A stretch of DNA of 64,000 bases, taken from Branchiostoma belcheri. Its lineage: Eukaryota > Chordata > Leptocardii > Amphioxiformes > Branchiostomatidae. Location: NCBI RefSeq assembly GCF_001625305.1, contig NW_017802858.1, forward strand, positions 39,130-103,129, given 5' to 3'. The notes below the pieces were generated by a model, which made no database searches, was not told the origin of the DNA, and saw only the letters and a program-made list of their open reading frames with translations. Shown here one piece after another: positions 18,290-31,940 of the stretch (position 1 is its first letter; each line of letters begins with the position of its first letter). A program made the translations under genes and the position numbers.

Positions 18290-18800
18290 TTTTTTTAGAA
18301 AATTCTCTACTATAAACCGATTTCCTTTAATAGCATTTGTTCAAATCATTTCTTAGAATAATAAGAATAAATAGTGTTTGCTGAGGTTTTTTTTTTTTTG
18401 CTTTCAGTAGGGTTCATTTTAATTAGCTTGTTTATAACTTTGTTTGTATCAAGATACAATTTTTCATAAAACGCTCTAGTATTGTAACTTTCCCCTAAAA
18501 CTATTTGTTCAAATTATTTCTTTGATTTCTTTGCTGACTTTTTTTGCATTCAGTAGGGTTCATTTTAGCTGTTTATAACTGTTTCAAAACATTCTAATCT
18601 TTGAGAAGTTGGATTTGTCAAATTATACAATTTTTCATAAAGTGTTCTACAAATCAATTTTTATTTGTATTTTGCATTTGTTCACATTATTTTGAATTGT
18701 GTTAGCTGACTTTTTTTGCATTCGGTACCATTTTATTTTCAGTTGTTTATCAAAATGGTACAATGTTATATTCATTGCAAAACAAGAAATAAATGTTATT
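18290..18800. repeat. Degenerate tandem repeat
   Basis: Three to four diverged units of ~150 bp with GCTGACTTTTTTTGCATTCA, GTAGGGTTCATTTTA and GTTTATAACT. Confidence 0.65.
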
Positions 18801-19009
18801 TCAATGTTTTAGAGTTCATTTTACCTAAGACAAGCCCAACAAGCATGGTTTGTAGATAAAAAGAAAATAAGACTTTGAAGTTGTTCAGACAACAGGTGAG
18901 TTTGTGTGCTTTAAAAGTTCCACAGAAGTGCTCGAGTGCTTGCTCAGTCAATGGTTGGATTATCAAAGGGTTGCTTGGAGAAATTTCAATAGAATCGGGT
19001 CAGTGCAGA

Positions 19010-19415
19010 AGTGGCTCCGCACACACACACCGTGCTTCAAGTTCTTTGAGAGAAACTGGACCAGGCCTTGGGTTTGAGTATATATACCTTAAGAAACAAA
19101 CCTGAAATCTCAAGGATACAGAAGTTTTCTTTTACACAAACAAGATAGTTGCCTACTTTAAGTTTAAAAGAAAACCCCATTATATCCTATACTTTACCAA
19201 CCTGATGAAACTATTTTCGGGAGGCTATTTTTCAAGTTCGCTGGGAAGAACTAGACCCATCTCCTTGGGCTTGAGAATATACATCTTAAGAAACAAACCT
19301 GAAATCTTAGAAAGGCTATTCTTCAAGTTCCTTGGGAAGAAATTAGACCAGATTCCTTGGGCTCGAGAAAATAATGTTATACATAATCTTAAGAAACAAA
19401 TCTGAAATAGTCGTA
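19010..19415. repeat. Three-unit tandem repeat
   Basis: Units near 19050, 19240 and 19325 share AAACTGGACCAGGCCTTGGG-like and CTTAAGAAACAAACCTGAAA sequence. Confidence 0.7.
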
Positions 19416-19419
19416 TGAC

Positions 19420-21070
19420 ACCCCAAAAAATTATTGTTAAACATATACTAAAGTTGAAGATATGTTAGATTTAAACTATAGTCTATGAAAAAGCCGAAAA
19501 CTGATATAATTTTTTGTTCTTGTACATGTATTTAAAAAGAAACTATAAGATCAACAATAAAACAGGGTCTGTGGGGAAAGTCTGTAATTGTAAATGGTAC
19601 ACACAATTTTAAGGGAATTACATGTAACGCTATATCCAAGTGTTCTTCCCAGCCCTGTGTTTTAAATTTCATCTTCACTCCTTTGATTCTTATGCTAGAA
19701 AGTAAAAACCAAGAAAACAGATTTCTGTGGTCTTAAAAGTTTAAGGTAAATAGCATTTTCTAAAATGTCCAGTTGCACAATCTGTGCCTCACCTCAGGTA
19801 GATACCCTACTCCCTGTGTATTGTTTGTTTACCTGCCTTTTCACCACCATTCATGATCATGCCTGCAGTCTCATGTAACAATACTGTGAGAGAGTAGTTT
19901 TCTGTAGCATGCTGCCATGTCTGTTGTGTCTGTAATCACTATTGTAAATAAGGATGTGAGCTACCAGATTTTGGTTAGGCCACAATGTGCTTTCTTGGTG
20001 GCTTCTTGTATATGTAGATCATGAACATGTAGCAAGCAGACACAAAAAAAAGCAGAAACTTGAGTATGACTGTATTCACTCCATAACTTGATTTTGATGA
20101 TATTTTTCTGGTTGAGCTTATTTTTCAAAAGTCCAAGAGCTAACCAATAAAATTTGTATGGCCTTACTATAATTTTATGAGGGAAAATCAGTGAGAGAAA
20201 TGTAGCATTGTGGCCAGCCTGGGAATGTAACAAATGCAGCGTGATGTGATATGTCTGAATGTAGCATAGTGTTACAATTACATGTCTGCATCAGGGCGTG
20301 TGGCAATTCTTAGTAATGGATCCTGCCATGTGTAGTAACTGTGTTACAGATTTGCTTTCTCAAATTTGGAGCTGACAATCTTTTTTATTTTCTAAAAGAA
20401 AAGATTAGCAAAAATATGCAGATTTACATGAACCTTCAAATATATTTTGCAGAAGCTTGTTGCATTTTTTTTTGCCAAGTGTAAGGGAGGTTACACAAAC
20501 AATGGTAAAAGATACACCTATCTTCTGACCATGTTTGTAATATAATAGTTCAACACTTAGTTTGCAAGGAGTAGTTAAATGTTTCTTCCTAAATTATGAT
20601 AATGTGAAATATGAACTTTGAAGCAAATTTTGAACAGTGACTTTTCCGTGGTGTGTTGAAAACAATGCTTTTTGGATAGGAATATCAGAAAAATGTTGGA
20701 ATGGATACTGTCGGTAACTTCTTTGGATTGTTCCATGTTTTTGAAAGACTAGGGATTTTCTGTGCTTCATTTTAAGCACACCCGTCTGTATAAAACAGTC
20801 ATGTATCAAAGCTTGCCATTGAGGTATTCATACATACAGACGTATAAAAGTGCATATATTTGCTACTCTTCTCTACTCTATAATTTTAAGACCCTTTTTC
20901 CTCCATGTTGGAAATCCTACCCTGAAATCGAATAGGTCATTCTTGATGTCTGAAAGTGGGTCAAATGGCCCCTGGCATAACAAGAACATGAGGGTCTGCA
21001 TGCGTTTTTGTAAGGCGTAATCAGGTCTTTTTAGTCTTCGTAATCCGTAGACCTTTTAGTATCTTAGACC
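19420..21070. other. No recognised feature
   Basis: AT-rich, only short scattered frames, none with family features or splice context. Confidence 0.5.
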
Positions 21071-21076
21071 TTAGTT

Positions 21077-21270
21077 CCTTAGCCTCACATACATGTAGCA
21101 AGCCAAAAACTGGGGGGTTTGGGGGTCTTCATGGTCTTTTGGAGCTTTTATGTGCTATTTTCTGATTGCATATAGACATAAACATAGCCGGCCTGGTTGA
21201 ATTACCCCCGTTACAGCCAAAGACCACGAAACAGTCCCAGTTCTATAAGCCTGATACGGAGGTTATTAGT
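21077..21270. mobile_element. Long-TIR MITE, diverged copy
   Basis: Contains GCCAAAAACTGGGGGGTTTG, AGCTTTTATGTGCTATTTTC and CCCAGTTCTATAAGCCTG as in the copy at 2256-2457, but the ends are eroded. Confidence 0.8.
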
Positions 21271-21274
21271 TCCT

Positions 21275-23265
21275 CCCAGGCACATCGGGCAGCAAGCTTC
21301 CACCTCCTTTTGTCAGCTGCTACTGACTCTGCCTCCTCCCAGGGAAGGTTTGAGATCTTTTTCTTGGAAGCTGTCCAAAATCATCGTGATTCGTAATCAG
21401 CACATGTATACCATAATGCATATAATTTAACTGTTCATAATCAGCTCTGAGAATTTAACATAATTTTCGTAATCAGCAGCAAAAATTTTGCGTAATTCGT
21501 AATCACTACCCCCCATGCAGGCCCTCTAACATACCTTGATTGGTCAGTTTTGAGGGACCCCCTTTCATAAGAACTGGTCTAACTAGTTGCGGTGAGGACC
21601 TCAGTACTTGTGTAGAGATCGTTATAATTTGCATAGTTACGTAGAAGTGATACTAGTGTAGTGACCGGTTTCCAAGAATCCACTGGACAGCTACATACAT
21701 GTATATGCAGGTATGTGCTTCTGTACTTCATTCCCAATATTGCACATTACATGTATACATGGTAGGTGAAAGTGTGTGAAAGTTTTTAAGGCAGATCAGT
21801 CTATAACAAATTTTGAACAGAATCCACAGCCGGATATAGCTATGCAGGTGTGTGCTTCTGTACTGCATGTCCAACATTGTACGATGACATGAGTACCTTT
21901 GCCTTTACTTTAAGTTTTCCCTTTACCTAGTCCCATCCTATCATCATGTCAGGCTTTTAGGTAGGTTTTTTTTTGTTGGGTGTCCATTTTTTTATTGTAT
22001 GCTATGCACAGCGAAGATGTACGGTGCACAAGCTTTTTGGGGGGAATTTTTTGAACTTCATAATGCTCTCAAACACTACTTTCTGCATTTTGAGGTGCAA
22101 ATTTTGAGGAATTTGAGTATTTTTCCATCAGTAAACCATCATTTTTGTATTCATAGTAAGGCTGAAGGGAGGCATGTGCACATGGCATGCACAGGGGTTG
22201 GGAGTGAAAAAAAAGGGCGTCTTAAGGGTGTCCTACCAAAAAGTAGGGCGTCCACTTTCTTATTTTTAGTACAGGGCATCCAAAAGACAGCCTGGACACC
22301 CCCTAGCTAAAAGCCAGATTCATGAACTACACTGTATACTGTATCAGTAGGGTGGACAGGCACCACTGGACCTCATTCAAAACATTCCCTTAAACTTTCT
22401 GGTGTTGGCTACAAGCACCACACCCTGGTATGTTGTGCATTTGCAGTATAACATGTGTACATTATGTAATGTAGATGAAAGTTTTTGAAGGTTTGTTAGA
22501 GAGATCAGTCTATAAGGAAGACATTGAATAGTAACCACCAGTAACCAAGAAGTTAAACAAGTGTTTGTATTGTAACTAAAGAACTTTGCTATTCAATCAT
22601 CCACCAATCTGATGAAATCATTCACTAGGATATAATATGTACAATTTATCCAAATTACATAAGATCTTCCTTCTATTTTCCCTTTCATTTGCCATAGGTT
22701 CCAAGGTAATTGTTCCATTGTACTACAATATACTTTTTTTAAGTGAATAATCTTCTTAAAGAAAAGAATGTGTTGCCATTTGCTTCTTCTTCAATATGTT
22801 ATCCAGTAGCTACTTTGAGGAGAAATACTGGCAGTTGGTTTATCAATTACGTGATAGTAGCAGAATAACAAAGCTATCAGTCACTGTTTGAGAGGTCAGA
22901 GGTCAATTGCCGTACTTATTGTACTAATACTTAATAGGGCCAGGGGTCACTAGAATTGTCTGGAACCAGTTTCATTCTTGTTTAATGCTAAGGTAACTAT
23001 TTAGACCCCAACTTTTTTCCCTGTTCCAACATTTGATCACAAGACATGGCAATGGCACACTCGAGTTTTTTTTTTTCAAATTTGTTTCTATGCTGTCACC
23101 AACGCAGACAAACACATGAACAGACAACAGACATACTCATTTTCACCTGAGTAAAGTGAGGAATTTTGTGTTAATTGCCTTTCCCAAGGGAATAAGATGC
23201 GAAATTGTTGTACGAGTGTTTTAGAAAACAACCACAAAGTTTCAAGATTAACAGTTAATGTTTGT
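21275..23265. other. No gene; weak dispersed repeats
   Basis: Two copies of a TATGCAGGTATGTGCTTCTG block (21700, 21840) are visible. A 103-codon frame at 21999-22310 shows no family features. Confidence 0.5.
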
Positions 23266-23271
23266 GGGGTC

Positions 23272-23560
23272 GTGTGGCGCAGTCGGTAGCGCGTTCGGCT
23301 CACACCCGAGAGGTCGTGGGTTCGAACCCTTCCCATGTCACCGATCTTGTGCCCTTGGGAAAGGCACTTTACACGACTTTCCTCACTTCACTCAGGTGTA
23401 AATGAGTACCTAGCTTCGGCTAGGGACGTCCCTCGGATAGGACGTTAAATGGAGGTCCCGTGTTTGGGAGAGCCACACCCCACGCATGTTAAAGAACCCA
23501 CCGCACTTATCGAAAAGAGTAGGGGACCTTCCCGGTGTGAGTGGTTCAAGCCTTACAGTC
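23272..23560 (+). mobile_element. tRNA-derived SINE
   Basis: A box TGGCGCAGTCGG (23275-23286) and B box GGTTCGAACCC (23319-23329) are intact. The body has GTGCCCTTGGGAAAGGCACT, GGATAGGACGTTAAATGGAG and GTTAAAGAACCCACCGCAC. It lacks the LINE-like tail. Confidence 0.9.
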
Positions 23561-24360
23561 TGGTCTCAGGTTTGACATCTTTGAAGAGGTGATATGTCAA
23601 TCCTTCCACAAATGTGGTAAATCTTCATACAATACATACAATGTAGATTAGTGCTAGTAATAGTTTTACCATGGTAATCACTTTCAAACCATCCCAGTGA
23701 CGTCAACTCATACTTTCTAACACTTTTTTAGTGAGTGCAACAGTATACACCACACGTTATTGCAGTAAATAATAGCGTAAATGCAATATAATGGGCTAGC
23801 TGTTTTACCTTGGCCAGGACTACCCTCCTTTTGTAATATATCGTAAGAAAAATGAGTGAAGCCATGTCATATATCATAGAGTTATGGGCTTGATACAATA
23901 TTACATTGTGGGCTGTCTTAATTACAGGTGTAGGTGTACATTCGTGACTGTGCACTTGGGCCATGCTAAAGAAACTGCATGGTTCTTGTTTAGGCTTTCT
24001 AAAATTTAAATTAATACTACATACTAAGTAATAGTGTGTGGAATTGCAATATAGCATTTGTTGAACAAATTTAAAATACAGTTTTCTTTGGGGTTTGAAA
24101 AATATGTCTAATATATTATTCCACAGATCATACAATTTTAGCTATTTCAAGACAATCATTATAATTGCAGTTATATAAATGTGTTAAGGGATAGAATGAG
24201 CCTTTTGATGTACCTGATTGTACATTTAATAAGCGCTAGAACAAGCTACGCCTACATGTCTACGAAGCAGCTGGATTATGCTGGAGGGTGGTTCTGCTCA
24301 GCTGACTAACACATGCACTGTGTAGGTACAGAATACTGATGTGAAGTTATTGCTAGTGTA

Positions 24361-24712
24361 ACGGAAATGAAAAGAAACCTACAGTGGGGGTCGCTGGAAG
24401 AGACTGCAGCCCAGAAAAAAACAAGAAACAGTCATGCCTTCAAATATCAGAGTTATCAACCAAGAATTGAGGTATTCAAAAACTCGTATTTCTCCAGAAC
24501 TATCGTAGACTGGAACTCGTTGCCACCAAGCACAGTTGGGGCATCATCACTAGAAAGCTTTAAACAACTCTTGCAATCAAATGTGCAAAGATTGAGTGTA
24601 ACAAGTCGTTCAGTGTGATATAGCCAGCTGCCGCCACGCCGCGTGCCTGCAAAGCTGGTGTGTTACGCCGAAGGGTGGTTATACCGGCTATACAGATACA
24701 GATACAGACTAA
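24361..24712 (+). mobile_element. LINE 3' end, same family
   Basis: The ORF2 C-terminus reads FKYQSYQPRIEVFKNSYF and SRTIVDWNSLPPSTV, then VTSRSV-stop at 24618. The same 3' UTR (CTGGTGTGTTACGCCGAAGG) and ACAGATACAGATACAG tail follow. It is 5'-truncated, as usual for non-LTR insertions. Confidence 0.9.
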
Positions 24713-25009
24713 CACATGCACACAGTCTGTCAGAATACAGATGAAGCTGTTTTAAACATGATTTCCATGCTGGAAGGAGATCGTGCATTCCGGGTGAACG
24801 TGCATTTGAACCCCCATGTTATTATATATAATACTTTGCATGTGTCTGTGTCTGCCCAACTGTGGAATTGATTCCTTTGAACAGATTTGAATTTCATGAT
24901 CGTATCTGTCATCAATGTTATGCTATTCTGTCAGACATAAGCTTAAGCTTCAAGTCATGAAACTTTGAAAGAACTACCGTACCTTATGTTTTTGTCAGGA
25001 TTATATCAG

Positions 25010-25125
25010 GTGAATGTTAGACATCCAGGTAATAAGACATGCCAAAAAACAGTTACTCAAGCAACTGTTTATGATTTTTAACAGATGTTTCAGGTAGCAT
25101 CTTTCGTCAGTGACACTGGAGAATA
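25010..25125 (+). repeat. Dispersed GTTAGACATCCAGG repeat
   Basis: GTTAGACATCCAGGTAATAA, GCCAAAAAACAGTTACTC and AAGCAACTG, then TTTCGTCAGTGACACTGG. Same family as 16255 and 43430. Confidence 0.75.
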
Positions 25126-25623
25126 TGAAGAGTAGCTTTTGCTGTTAAGTATGGTAACAAATTGGTAGTGTTGAATAAAACTCAGTGATGAATTAAAATA
25201 AACAATAGTTATAGACAATCGATAACTTAAGTCTAAATGGCTACTAAATTTGCTTGTCCTGATTCAGTCACAGTTGTTACAGTAAAACTTCTGGTGCAAT
25301 CTATGTCATATAGCTGGCTAGCTTCCATCATTTTAAGGCTACAATTCAGTATAAAGTACATTTCTGAGGATTAAGAGGTGCCCTTCCCTGCAACATATTA
25401 CACCTCTAACATATGCAGGCAACACGATGCAGATTACCCTAGACTGGGATAAGTAATTGATAGATTTATGCATTCAGGTCAGGGATTAGAGTATTTAGAC
25501 CAGAATAAATTTACAAACATAAATTATACATCGTGTTTGCCTTTCCGCCATTCGACTTGCTAATGATGGACATAACTTATGGCCAGTATAAAACTGTTGT
25601 GTCAGATAAATATTATGCATTAA

Positions 25624-25999
25624 GGCCACACCAATTTAATTTGTTGGTTCACGGATTCGCCTCTTCGTTTTTTTCTGATTTGCAAAAAAAAAAAAATTTG
25701 ATTCTGGTCCTGAATCAACTGAAAAATGCTCATGTTTTGCCCCCAACAGTTGTGGAAATTCCTTTTCTTCCTAGCTGTTGCAGTGTTTCCATCTATCAAT
25801 GCAGTGGTTTGATTAAAAGTTCAAAATTCCTTGTTTAAATATTAACACAACCTTTTGTGTTGACTTCATGGCTCCTATCATAGCATTTGGGGCTATAATA
25901 GGATGCCTAAACCTGTTTTTATTTTTATTTTTTTTCGCCCTGTCGCTTCATGTTTTTTCTGACAAAATCCGAGAACCAACAAATTAAATTGGTGTGGCC
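25624..25999 (+). mobile_element. Harbinger-like MITE, copy 1
   Basis: 376 bp, ends GGCCACACCAATTTAATTTG and its inverse, followed inward by TTGGTTCTCGGATT. Target duplication TAA on both sides. Contains no transposase. Three-base TWA duplications are the signature of PIF/Harbinger. Confidence 0.93.
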
Positions 26000-26002
26000 T
26001 AA

Positions 26003-27085
26003 ATTTAGATCAAATCATACCTTTTTGAGAGCATGGGTTTGTTGAGATCATGTAAAAATACTGTTCCAGAGATCATGGCTAAGTTGGTAAATTTTGCTAC
26101 TTTGGGTCTATAATTTTATGTGTCCTAGTTCTGCCATACTAGGTCCAGTAGCAGTGTCTATATGTGGCAGTATCTGTTATATCTATAGGTATGGCATATA
26201 CAGACATCTGGATATATTCACACACTCATAATATATGATATAGACTACTAACAGTAGTCCATTTCATTTCGGATCCTTGTTTCCAAGTAGCAATAATGTT
26301 AAAAGTACTAACTGGTATAGCGCATTGCACAAATGCTGGCTTTTGTTTGCCAATACGGTGAAATGGTAAAAAAAAAATACTGTGACAGTGATTTCATACA
26401 TTATGTTCTCACAAATCATTTATTTGCTGACAAACAGTGTATTGACTTTGGGCCTGTGTAACCTACCCTTAAGCACATATCGCTGCCATATTTGCAGAAG
26501 GTGACATTGAAACATTGTAAAACAAACCTGATGTTTGTCCAAACACTCAGCTACAGATATACTGTTGACACATTGGATAGCAAATATTGGATGTAAGCTT
26601 TAAGTGTTTGTTTTAGGCTGCCATGTATATATAGCAAGTTTATTGCACATTCTTACTTAAATGTTAAATTATAGTTTACATGAATATAAAGCAAGAATAA
26701 TACTGACAATACAGTAATCCCAGTAAGTAAGACTTAACAGTTATATAAAGATAGTGACCATTCTCAACTATTCCAGATACTGTATACTACTTGAAGATTT
26801 AGGCTGAAGTTGGGTTTTCATAGAGGCCTAAAGAAAGACTTGTTTCTAAAGCTTTTCCCGCAAGTTATGGATTCTGCAAATTTCAGATTACATGTTCGTA
26901 TTTGACTTTATTCTGTGCCTCATACAAAGTCATTTTAGCCCCCCTCTACAAAAGGTTAGTAATATCATAGCATTACTACAAGCACATGTACATCCAATCA
27001 TGATCAGCCATTTTCCTGTCATGAAAAATGCTTGACAATGTCTAAAGCCTTTCTGTTTTTTCTCAGATGTTCCAGTGAAAGGGTG
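26003..27085. other. No recognised feature
   Basis: AT-rich intergenic DNA between a Harbinger-like MITE and the 27.1-kb array. Confidence 0.5.
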
Positions 27086-27089
27086 CAGG

Positions 27090-28145
27090 CTTTCCTTTCG
27101 TGCCTTAGCATATTTTTGTCAAATTTTGTCTGGAAAATGTTTTCCAGAAACGTCATCAGCTCTGGCCATTTTCCAAGTTATCAGATTCTCCAAATTAAAG
27201 GTAGCTGGCTAGTATTTCCTTAACATATTTAGTCTATGTCAAGATGTTGTTGCCTAATTTTTCATGCCTTAACATATTCACATAAAATTCTGTCTGGCAA
27301 ATGTCTTCCAGAAACATTGTCCTTGCCTTCATCAGTTCTGGCCATGTTCCAAATTATGAGATTCTCCAAATTAAAGGTAGCTGGCTAGTATTTTGTGCCT
27401 TAACATATTTACATCAAATTTTGTCTGGAAAATGTTTTTCAGACACTTTGTTCTTGCCGTCATCAGTTCTGGCCATGTTCCAAATTATCAGATTCTCCAA
27501 ATTAGTCTAGAGGTTGCTGGCTAGTATTTTGTGCCTTAACATATTTACATCAAATTTTGTCTGGAAAATGTTTTTCAGACACTTTGTTCTTGCCGTCATC
27601 AGTTCTGGCCATGTTCCAAATTATGAGATTCTCCAAATTAAAGGTTGCTGGCTAGTATTTTGTGCCTTAACATATTTATGTCAAATTTTGTCTGGAAAAT
27701 GTTTTTCAGAAACGTTGTCCTTTCTCATCATCAGTTCTGGTCATTTTCCAAATTATCAGTTTCTCTAGTAGCTAGCTAGTATTTCCTTAACGTATTTAGT
27801 ATACATCAAATTTTGCCTGGAAAATATTTTCCAGAAACATTGTCCTTGCCTTCATCAGTTCAGGCCATGTTCCAAATTATCAGATTCTCCAAATTAGTCT
27901 AGAGGTTGCTGGCTAGTATTTTGTGCCAAATTTTGTCTGGAAAATGTTTTTCAGACACGTTGTTCTTGCCATCATCAGCTCTGGCCATTTTTCCAATTCA
28001 TCAGATTCTCCAACTTAGAGGTTGCTGGCTAGTACATGTATTTGATGCCTTTTAACATAATATTATACGTCAAATTTTGTCTGGAAAATGTTTTTCAGAC
28101 ACATTGCCCTTGCACGTCATCAGCTCTGGCCATTTTCCAATTAGA
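27090..28145. repeat. Tandem array, ~130-bp unit, about eight copies
   Basis: Unit contains TTTTGTCTGGAAAATGTTTT, CATCAGTTCTGGCCATGTTC, CAAATTATCAGATTCTCC and TTGCTGGCTAGTATTTTG. Eight copies of the CTGGAAAATG block by eye, none coding. Confidence 0.9.
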
Positions 28146-28744
28146 ATCCTCCTGAGCTCTACATAACTACCTGGTAATTATGCGTAATGTGACCCCAAAT
28201 TGCTGCTGATGCCAGATATTGCAGGAAGCTTTTTCCTTGGGGAATTACGTTTATCGGGTAATGATGGTAAATGGGTGCATCCGCTGGGCAATCCTAGAAA
28301 GTCATCGACGTACATGTTGTCTTTGTAGATTGCGGTACTTTCTGAAGCTTTGGAGGTATTATCTAAGCAGTTTGTCTTGTCTGGTGAGCATGATAAACTT
28401 TTAGTCAGTGGAATACGTGGAAAAATCAGTTGTGCACTTTTGTCTAAAAGGCACTAAGTCTTATATATAATTGTGATTGATTTTTTGTATCCATGACTGT
28501 ATTTTTAAATGTGTGCCCAGGGATGTCTGAAAAAGTGATCTGTAGATCTGAGATATACCCTCGATAAATGAATAAACATGAACTTGTAACACCAAATTTG
28601 GCACACATGTAGATGTAGTTGAACATATATTTCTACACAATTCTGGATACGGAGTCATCTCAATTTCTGCTCAGGAAAACCTTGAATTTATTTGTTGGTC
28701 CTTTCAATAATTTTCCTGTCCATAGTAACCACAGACCAGATTCT

Positions 28745-28952
28745 CTAATCTCCAAGCAGATCCTAGCTATAGGGTGGCAAAAGACAGTATGAGATTGGCC
28801 AGACAGACTAATAATATCCATTGGCCAGGCAGTATCCATTTGCCAGAGAGGGTCCATATGCCACCAAAGTATTGCACCCTTTCTGGCCAATGGGTACTGC
28901 CTGACCAATTTGACACTGTCTTTTGCCAGCCTAGGATCTGCTTGGAGATTTG
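28745..28952. mobile_element. Foldback MITE (CTCCAAGCAGATCCTAG type)
   Basis: 208 bp with 18-bp arms TCTCCAAGCAGATCCTAG and the inverse, plus inner inverted GGCAAAAGACAGT / ACTGTCTTTTGCC. Flanking repeat AGATTCT at 28738-28744 and 28953-28959. Confidence 0.88.
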
Positions 28953-30415
28953 AGATTCTGACAGTTCACTGAGTCGGCAGTTTTACAGTAGTTCAAACCA
29001 GTAAAAGGAAATGTATGTCACGCATAGCAATGTCGGCCAGTTGGATGGGTCCATTTTGCAGACTCAGGTTTCTGCAAAATTTCTTTGCTGGCTTCTGCCG
29101 ACCTTTTGAAGTGTGGTACATGTCGTGAATAATGGGTGTCCATGACTGGAATAGATAAATACTCTAGACTGCAAAATGCTCTCTGGCAAAGTTTCAACTC
29201 TGTGAAAAAGCTTCTCTGATCTGTGTAAATTCCTCATCAGGTGGTATTGGCCGTCTATGTGTGCATCAAAATCATTTGGTGAGATGAAAGTGTTGAACAG
29301 ACACAGACAGATTGCCCGTACTTTGCCTCCAATTTCCAGTAAGAATTCCAGCAAAGTTGTCTTTTGAAGCAGGGAGCATTCTGATTTCTATAGATTTATG
29401 TATATATACTGTAGGTCAACTGCAAAATGTTCTCTGGCAAAGTTTCAACCCTGCTTTGAAAAAACTGCTTTGAACAGTATAATATAAATTCCTCATCATG
29501 TGGTATTGATCGTCTATGTGAAGATCAAAGTCACTTGGTTAAATGAAAGTTTTGTACAGACAGAGACAAATTGCCCACACTTTGCTGCCATCTTATACAC
29601 AGTATATACCTAGTGTGCAACCGTGTTAGAAATGCATATTCATGTCAGATAAAGCTGCATTGAACTGTGTAAATGACTCATCAGGTAGGTATTGGCCGTT
29701 TATGTGTGCATCAAAGTCACTTGGTGAGATGAAAGTGTTCAACAGACAGACAGATTTTTAAAAAATGCCCACACTTTGCCTCCAATTTCCAGGCAGGAAA
29801 GTTGGCCTATTGAAGCAGTGTCTTGATTTCTACTCCATAGGTCAACTGTTATATTGTCCTCAGGCAAAATTGGGCAAAAACTTGTATTCCAGCAGTTTTA
29901 GGAATATGTTTCACACAAAATATACCTCTCGCACAGCATGTACCTAGTGTGTAACCATGTTACAAATTCATATTCATGTCAGAAAAAGACTGTAAATTAT
30001 CCCTCAGTATGCTGTATTGACCGTCTGTGTGAATATCAAACTTCAAAGTCACATGAAAGTGTTGAACAGACACAGACAGATCGCCCACACTTTGCTGCCA
30101 ATTTGCAGGCAGAATTCCAGCCAGGAAAGTTGGACTTTTGAAGTAGGGAGCATTCTGATATATGCACACTGTAGGTCAAATGCAATAAGTTCTCTGGAAA
30201 AGTTTCGTCTCAGAAAAAGCTGTGGTCAGATGAAAGTGTTAGAGACAGAGACAGATTGTGGTTGATGTCCTTGGTACTGAAAGCCAGGTTACTGACATCT
30301 GTGCTGTGTTGTTACTATAGAGGATGTCTGGATAGGTCAACTGCAGTATGTTCTCTGGCAAAGTTTCAACCCTGCTTTGAAAAAGTTGTTTTGAACTGTG
30401 TACGTTCCTCATCAG

Positions 30416-30796
30416 TAGTGATGCATACCTAAACCCAATTTTAGGTTCAGGTCCGGATTCAAGTCCAGAGGTTTAGGTTCAGTCCGGACCTATACCCATG
30501 GCATATACAAAATTGCATGTTTGCAACCTTGCAATGTTGTCTGGGTGAAACTTTGGCCACACAACATGGAGGCCGGTACTTGACGATGCCCGATGGCAAT
30601 GTTTTCTTCTTTTTGCAAGAAAGATTTTACAATCTACGGAAGGTTTTAGGTGGTTTGGAAAGAAAAGGGGTATGTGAAATGGTCTTTAATGGTAATAAGT
30701 CCGGACTCGGTTCTTGACTTTTAGGTTTTATTGGACTTGAACCTAAACATTCTTACAAGTCCGGATCCAAGTCCAGTGAACCGGTATGCATCACTA
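30416..30796. mobile_element. hAT-like MITE, second copy
   Basis: 381 bp, ends TAGTGATGCATACC and GGTATGCATCACTA, target duplication CTCATCAG at 30408-30415 and 30797-30804. It interrupts one unit of the 29.0-31.3 kb tandem array. Confidence 0.93.
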
Positions 30797-31129
30797 CTCA
30801 TCAGGAGGTATTGGCCGTCTATGTGTGCATCAGAGTCAGATGAAAGTGTTTATCAGACAGAGACTGATCACCCACACTTTGCTGCAAAGTTGCAGGCAGA
30901 ATTACCAGAAAAGTTGGCCTTTTGAAGCATTCTGATTTATATATACTGCAGTATCTCTGGCAAAATTTCAACTCGGCTTTGAAAAATCTGCTTTGAACTG
31001 TGTAACATCAGGTGGTATTGGTAGTCTATGTGAACATTCAAAACTTCAAAGTAACATGAAAGTGTTGAACAGACACAGACAGATCACCCTGACACTTGTT
31101 TTGATTTTCCGTTAATGCCCACGATAATG

Positions 31130-31285
31130 ATCATTCTGGCATACTCATTTTCACCTGAGCAAAGTGAGGAAAGTTGTGTTAAGTGCCTTTCCCAAGGGCA
31201 CAATGTATGACTTGCCAGGGTTCGAACCCTGGACCTCTTGGTTCTGAGCTGAATGCTCTGCCATTAAGCCACACAATCACACTTT
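31130..31285 (-). mobile_element. tRNA-derived SINE, second subfamily
   Basis: The reverse complement carries GGGTTCGAACCC (B box) and CAAGAGGTCC, with AGTGCCTTTCCCAAGGGCAC on the plus strand. The tail end ATTCTGGCATACTCATTT matches the SINE at 37048. It lies inside the tandem array of 29.0-31.3 kb. Confidence 0.85.
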
Positions 31286-31940
31286 GCCGCCAATTTCCAG
31301 GAAGAATTCCAGGAAAGTTTGCCTTTTGAATCCCTAGACATGCAGGTCCTGACAGATATGCTGTAGGTTGACTGCATTAGTTTCCAGGGTAGATGGTGCA
31401 GATGAGAAGAATAATGTATCCACACCAACAGACTGATGAAGTGGTCTACTGACTGTGGTTTGCATACAAATCAGCAAAAAGCAGTTGTTCTAAATCCTTG
31501 ATAATAATCCTTGTTCTATGCATGCATGCATGATAGACTTGTGATCCTAAGAGTACAGGAAAAAGCAGGACTAACTTCAACCACCGGTACTTTTACCTTT
31601 TGAATGATCCCTGATATTCTATAGATGTGTATAGTGCCAATGTTTTAAATCACAATTTCATGACAATTACACATTTTGTGGTAGATTTGAAAAGGCTCAT
31701 AGCAGCCTCAAAAGTTTGGCAATATTTTACTGTAATTGTCATCCTAAGAGTACAGACAGAAAAAAAGCAGGACTGACTTCAACTACCAGTGCTTTTTTTG
31801 GTTGGGAGGTCTTTGACACACTAGATGTGTGCAGTGTCTTTTATTAATCACAATTCCATGTTAATTTTACACATTCTGCAATGATTTTGAAAAAAACACA
31901 GCAACTTCACAAGTTCTGGCAATATATTATAAGGTTTGAG

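Larger units (their letters stand above)
29040..31320. repeat. Tandem array, ~250-bp unit, about six copies
   Basis: Unit contains CTCTGGCAAAGTTTCAACC, GTATTGGCCGTCTATGTGTG, GAACAGACACAGACAGAT and CCCACACTTTGCTGCCAATT. Copies of the GGCCGTCTATG block begin near 29248, 29508, 29694, 30018, 30813 and 31022. A hAT-like MITE (30416) and a SINE (31130) are inserted in it. Confidence 0.88.

Noticed and set aside
23272..23345. Genuine tRNA gene
   Set aside because: A and B boxes are good, but the tRNA fold is not completed by an acceptor stem and a SINE body follows directly.
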